A DNA stretch of 7,263 nt, taken from NCBI GenBank assembly GCA_013042695.1, contig JABDPQ010000059.1, positions 1 through 7,263 of the forward strand, in the 5' to 3' direction. Under the pieces are notes generated by a model. The model made no database searches and was not told where the DNA came from. It saw nothing but the letters and a program-made list of their open reading frames with translations. This document shows positions 4,563 through 7,263 of this stretch, piece after piece. A program made the translations under genes and the position numbers. This DNA is from Desulfobacterales bacterium. GTDB lineage: Bacteria; Desulfobacterota; Desulfobulbia; Desulfobulbales; Desulfocapsaceae. Each line of letters starts with the position of its first letter. Positions within the stretch are counted from its first letter, which is position 1.

Positions 4563-6113
4563 ATGAACACAAACGAAAGACTGGATCATCTGAAAAAACT
4601 CAGGGCTGAAGCCAGACTAGGAGGCGGCCAGAAAAGGATAGACAAGCTGCATTCTCTGGGCCGAATGACCGCGCGAGAGCGTATAGACGTGCTGCTTGAC
4701 AAGGATTCTTTTGAAGAATTCGATATGTACAAGAGCCATCGTTGTACTGACTTTGACATGCAGGAGAAGAAATTCCTCGGTGATGGTGTTGTCACCGGGT
4801 ACGGTACCATAGACGGCAGGATCGTTTATGTATTCGCTCAGGATTTTACCGTACTTGGCGGTTCACTATCAGAAACGTTTGCTGAAAAAATATGTAAGAT
4901 CATGGATTTAGCTCAAAAAAATGGTGCTCCGGTCATTGGGCTTAACGACTCAGGCGGTGCTCGAATACAGGAAGGCATTGAAAGTCTTGCCGGTTACTCC
5001 GATATATTTTTAAGAAATGTTATGTCTTCTGGAGTCATTCCGCAGATTTCAGCAATTTTTGGGCCATGTGCGGGCGGGGCAGTCTACTCACCAGCTCTTA
5101 CCGATTTCGTCGTCATGGTAAAAAATAATTCCTACATGTTTTTGACCGGACCGAAGGTTGTAAAGTCGGTTACGCATGAAGACGTTACGGTAGAAGAACT
5201 TGGCGGAGCCGATATGCATGCCTCCCGCAGCGGTGTCTCTGATTACGCTGCAGAATCAGGAACCGACGCCATAGATTATGTCCGTAAACTATTTTCCTAT
5301 TTGCCCCAAAATAATGTAGAAAATCCTCCGATTGTCCCATGCTCTGATGCCGTTGATCGTACTTCCAGCAATCTCAATGCGATCATCCCGGAAAATCCCA
5401 ATGAAGCTTACGATATGAAAGAAATTATCCTGCAATCAGTCGATAATGGTGAGTTTCTTGAAGTCAAGGCACAATTTGCCCCAAACATTATCGTTGGATT
5501 TGCCCGTTATAACGGTATGAGTGTCGGTATCGTTGCAAATCAACCGGCTCATTTCTCAGGAGTGCTGGATATTGACTCGTCAGTAAAAGGTGCTCGTTTT
5601 GTCAGATTCTGTGATTGTTTTAATATCCCGGTGGTGACTTTTGTGGATGTTCCAGGATTTCTACCGGGCACCGTTCAGGAATATGGCGGGGTTATCAGAA
5701 ACGGCGCTAAAATACTTTACGCTTACGCTGAGGCAACCATACCGAAGGTGACGGTTATCACCAGAAAGGCCTATGGCGGCGCTTATTGCGTCATGTCCTC
5801 AAAACATTTGCGGGGGGATATCAATTACGCCTGGCCAAGTGCCGAAATTGCCGTCATGGGCGCCAAAGGCGCTGTTGAGGTGCTTTACGGCAGACAGGCT
5901 AAAAAGCAAGATAACCCCGCTCAGTTTCTGAGTCAAAAAGAAAAAGAGTATCAGGATACCGTAGCCAATCCATATGTCGCTGCACAGCGGGGTTATATAG
6001 ACGATATCATCGAACCGGCTCGAACGAGAATAAGAATTATTCGGGCATTGACTATCCTGCAAGACAAGCGAGACACCAACCCAATGAAAAAACACGGTAA
6101 TATTCCACTATAA
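4563..6113 (+). CDS. mmdA: Methylmalonyl-CoA carboxyltransferase 12S-type subunit (propionyl-CoA carboxylase beta / MmdA family)
   Basis: This is a 516-residue acyl-CoA carboxyltransferase of two tandem crotonase-fold halves. It moves a carboxyl group between biotin and propionyl-CoA/methylmalonyl-CoA in the cytosol. The N-terminal half has GGGQKRIDKLHSLGRMTARER (within 20-40), FAQDFTVLGGSL (91-102), NDSGGARIQEG (128-138) and GPCAGGAVYSPALTDF (167-182), whose glycines form the first oxyanion hole. The C-terminal half has GIVANQP (322-328), FVDVPGFLPGT (360-370), EYGGVIRNGAKIL (373-385), RKAYGGAYCVM (401-411) with the second oxyanion glycines, and AWPSAEIAVMGAKGAV (423-438). The length is typical of the family. 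Sequence alone does not separate transcarboxylase 12S, propionyl-CoA carboxylase beta and decarboxylase alpha. The 5S-type gene two genes downstream favours transcarboxylase, working with oxaloacetate/pyruvate. The start follows a good AAGGAG and matches family N-termini. Confidence 0.93.
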   Translation: MNTNERLDHLKKLRAEARLGGGQKRIDKLHSLGRMTARERIDVLLDKDSFEEFDMYKSHRCTDFDMQEKKFLGDGVVTGYGTIDGRIVYVFAQDFTVLGGSLSETFAEKICKIMDLAQKNGAPVIGLNDSGGARIQEGIESLAGYSDIFLRNVMSSGVIPQISAIFGPCAGGAVYSPALTDFVVMVKNNSYMFLTGPKVVKSVTHEDVTVEELGGADMHASRSGVSDYAAESGTDAIDYVRKLFSYLPQNNVENPPIVPCSDAVDRTSSNLNAIIPENPNEAYDMKEIILQSVDNGEFLEVKAQFAPNIIVGFARYNGMSVGIVANQPAHFSGVLDIDSSVKGARFVRFCDCFNIPVVTFVDVPGFLPGTVQEYGGVIRNGAKILYAYAEATIPKVTVITRKAYGGAYCVMSSKHLRGDINYAWPSAEIAVMGAKGAVEVLYGRQAKKQDNPAQFLSQKEKEYQDTVANPYVAAQRGYIDDIIEPARTRIRIIRALTILQDKRDTNPMKKHGNIPL

Positions 6114-6125
6114 CCTTCGCCCACT

Positions 6126-6130
6126 GGAGA
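6126..6130 (+). promoter_or_regulatory. Ribosome binding site of the ABM-domain gene
   Basis: GGAGA with 7 nt to the ATG at 6138 supports that start for a short gene. Confidence 0.6.
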
Positions 6131-6137
6131 TAAAAAA

Positions 6138-6419
6138 ATGACTGTAAAGATTTTCATCAAGCGGAACATACCAGAAAGCAGTATTCCCGAACTCAGCGTC
6201 CTCTTGAAAAGACTTCGATCCGTCACCTTGATGCAGCCCGGCTATATTTCCGGTCAAACCCTGAAACGACTGGATAAGGAAAATGAATGTATGGTCATCA
6301 GCACCTGGCGTTCTGATGAAGACTGGGAAAATTGGTTTACGCATCCAAAACGTTTGGCTATCCAGGGTGAAATCGATCAACTCCTTGGAACGAATACGGA
6401 ATATGCAATGTATGAATGA
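6138..6419 (+). CDS. Small ABM-domain (antibiotic biosynthesis monooxygenase-like) protein
   Basis: This 93-residue protein has the dimeric alpha-beta barrel pattern of ABM-family proteins. A first strand (VKIFIKRNI, 3-11) is followed by a helix (15-28), then PGYISGQTLKRLD (34-46), a strand MVISTWRSDEDWENW (52-66) rich in the family's tryptophans, a helix, and a final LLGTNTEYAMYE (82-93). It lacks any signal peptide or membrane segment, so it is cytosolic. ABM domains include heme-degrading and quinol-oxidising enzymes as well as many proteins of unknown role, and nothing here fixes a reaction. It lies 24 nt after mmdA and 43 nt before the next gene with its own ribosome binding site, so it is part of the transcarboxylase operon. 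A regulatory or accessory role in that pathway is inference. Confidence 0.8.
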   Translation: MTVKIFIKRNIPESSIPELSVLLKRLRSVTLMQPGYISGQTLKRLDKENECMVISTWRSDEDWENWFTHPKRLAIQGEIDQLLGTNTEYAMYE

Positions 6420-6462
6420 TTCTGAGAAAAATGCCAGAACATAACGATAAGGTAAAAGTACC

Positions 6463-6675
6463 ATGGCTATAATGCAGAAGAAAATGGCTGCAGCGCTCGC
6501 TGCAGTGAATAGTTACATCCAGATGGAAGAGGCCACTGCAGCAGGGCAACAGGCTGCCATCCCCTTGCCAAAGACGCCCGAAAACGTCCAGAGCCTCTGG
6601 AGTCAATGCGGACGCCAAGAGATGATGAACATGCGGAGATTAGTCCAGATGCGGGCATTTGGGCGCTGTCGCTAA
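6463..6675 (+). CDS. Small soluble protein resembling the C-terminal tail of OadG/MmdD-type carboxylase subunits
   Basis: This is a 70-residue protein. An alanine-rich amphipathic helix (MAAALAAVNSYIQMEE, 8-23) is followed by a linker with PLPKTPE (34-40) and then WSQCGRQEMMNMRR (46-59). The order of an AA-x-AAI-like helix, a proline-rich linker and a W...GR motif recalls the cytosolic end of the delta/gamma subunits of sodium-pumping methylmalonyl-CoA and oxaloacetate decarboxylases, which holds the carboxyltransferase and biotin carrier together. Here there is no membrane helix, so a soluble assembly factor for the 12S/5S complex is my inference. The start at 6463 has AAGG at 6449-6452, 10 nt upstream; ATG 6472 is in frame and possible. 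A perfect 8-bp inverted repeat (6488-6495 with 6498-6505) lies in the alanine codons. It sits between mmdA/ABM and the 5S gene, each gap being about 40 nt. The family link rests on motif resemblance only. Confidence 0.7.
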   Translation: MAIMQKKMAAALAAVNSYIQMEEATAAGQQAAIPLPKTPENVQSLWSQCGRQEMMNMRRLVQMRAFGRCR

Positions 6676-6700
6676 TAGAGAAGAGCCAACGATCAGGCCA

Positions 6701-6707
6701 AAAGGAG
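6701..6707 (+). promoter_or_regulatory. Ribosome binding site of the 5S-type gene
   Basis: AAAGGAG, 9 nt before the ATG at 6717. This is the strongest translation signal in the operon, and it fixes that start over the in-frame ATG at 6735. Confidence 0.8.
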
Positions 6708-6716
6708 ATACAGACG

Positions 6717-7263
6717 ATGAGCAATAAGGTTACCATGACTGAACTCAATTATGATAGCAACCGTCCAGAAGCTGAAAACCCGGTAAAGATTATGGATTTG
6801 AGCTTGCGGGACGGCCATCAGTCACTTTTTGCGACGAGAGGACGAACCGAGGACATGATACCCGTTGCAGAAATGATGGACGAAGTCGGTTTCTGGGCAA
6901 TTGAGACGTGGGGGGGCGCCACCTTTGACACGATGCATCGATTTCTCAATGAAGATCCCTGGGAACGTCTACGCACCCTTAAACGATATATCAAAAAGAC
7001 CCCTTTTTCGATGTTGCTCAGGGCGCAGAATCTCGTGGGCTATCGCAACTATGCTGACGACTTGGCAACGGCTTTCGTCGACCGTTCTGCTGAAAACGGT
7101 ATGGATATATTCCGAACCTTTGATGCACTTAATGACTATCGAAACTTTGAGACAGTCGTTGCGCAAATAAAAAAATCCGGCAAACATTTTCAGGGATGTA
7201 TCTGCTATACATTGACTGAACCGCGCCTTGCCGGTGACGTCTATAATCTTGATTATTACATAA
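6717..7263 (+). CDS. Transcarboxylase 5S-type / pyruvate carboxyltransferase subunit, N-terminal part
   Basis: The frame from ATG 6717 stays open to the window end (182 codons), so the gene is cut by the window. It encodes the N-terminal part of the TIM-barrel carboxyltransferase domain shared by transcarboxylase 5S, oxaloacetate decarboxylase alpha and pyruvate carboxylase subunit B. These move a carboxyl group between oxaloacetate/pyruvate and biotin. Seen are IMDLSLRDGHQSLFATR (25-41, where D27 is the expected metal ligand and RDGHQS replaces the usual RDAHQS), ETWGGATFDTMHRFLNEDPW (63-82), LRTLKRYI (85-92), LLRAQNLVGYRNYADD (100-115), ENGMDIFRTFDALND (126-140) and GKHFQGCICYT (155-165). 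The match to Propionibacterium 5S is close over NEDPWERLRT and the ICYT region. The carboxylated lysine and metal histidines lie beyond the window. A 22-residue polar N-terminal extension precedes the domain. Beside a 12S gene, a transcarboxylase 5S role is the best reading; a biotin carrier domain could be fused or separate downstream. Confidence 0.93.
   Translation, partial: MSNKVTMTELNYDSNRPEAENPVKIMDLSLRDGHQSLFATRGRTEDMIPVAEMMDEVGFWAIETWGGATFDTMHRFLNEDPWERLRTLKRYIKKTPFSMLLRAQNLVGYRNYADDLATAFVDRSAENGMDIFRTFDALNDYRNFETVVAQIKKSGKHFQGCICYTLTEPRLAGDVYNLDYYI

Noticed and set aside
4526..4609. 27-codon ORF overlapping the mmdA start
   Set aside because: The AGGAGG at 4494-4499 is 26 nt away from its ATG, too far, and the frame overlaps the real gene.
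6431..6472. 13-codon ORF (MPEHNDKVKVPWL) overlapping the start of the 70-residue gene
   Set aside because: It has no convincing ribosome binding site and is short enough to occur by chance, although overlap coupling cannot be excluded.
6901..7170. Plus-strand 89-codon frame inside the 5S-type gene
   Set aside because: It is an out-of-frame shadow. The frame from 6717 carries the conserved carboxyltransferase motifs through this interval.

Overview
The window carries one plus-strand block of central carbon metabolism that reads as the methylmalonyl-CoA (Wood-Werkman) propionate pathway. In order it holds: the 3' end of a propionyl-CoA synthetase-like gene (prpE); sucC; a secreted protein related to GlpQ-type glycerophosphodiester phosphodiesterases whose active site looks dismantled; sucD; a non-coding stretch of about 770 bases; the 12S-type carboxyltransferase gene (mmdA); a small ABM-domain protein; a 70-residue protein resembling the C-terminal tail of carboxylase delta/gamma subunits; and the start of a transcarboxylase 5S-type subunit that runs off the window.

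How the genes work together (family knowledge plus inference): PrpE would activate propionate to propionyl-CoA. The 12S and 5S subunits, with a biotin carrier not seen here, would move a carboxyl group between oxaloacetate/pyruvate and propionyl-CoA/methylmalonyl-CoA. A B12-dependent mutase encoded elsewhere would interconvert methylmalonyl-CoA and succinyl-CoA. SucCD would convert succinyl-CoA to succinate with ATP or GTP formation. The route can run towards propionate oxidation or propionate formation.

The combination of a 12S/5S transcarboxylase operon, an ABM protein and sucCD, with moderate GC content and a Gram-negative periplasmic signal peptide, suggests an anaerobic propionate-metabolising bacterium, most likely a Desulfobulbus-like Desulfobacterota. 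The taxonomic call is inference from gene content.

The two most unusual points are as follows. First, sucC and sucD, normally adjacent because they encode one enzyme, are separated by an intact gene for a predicted periplasmic GDPD-fold protein. Both catalytic histidines and several metal ligands of that protein appear substituted. Second, the region before mmdA is AT-rich, contains good sigma70-like promoters, a perfect 14-bp palindrome and a duplicated motif. These are followed by a compact multi-stem RNA fold with mutually exclusive pairings and a terminator-like hairpin just before the ribosome binding site. This is a candidate for an undescribed leader RNA.

No rRNA, tRNA, CRISPR array, insertion sequence or phage gene is visible.
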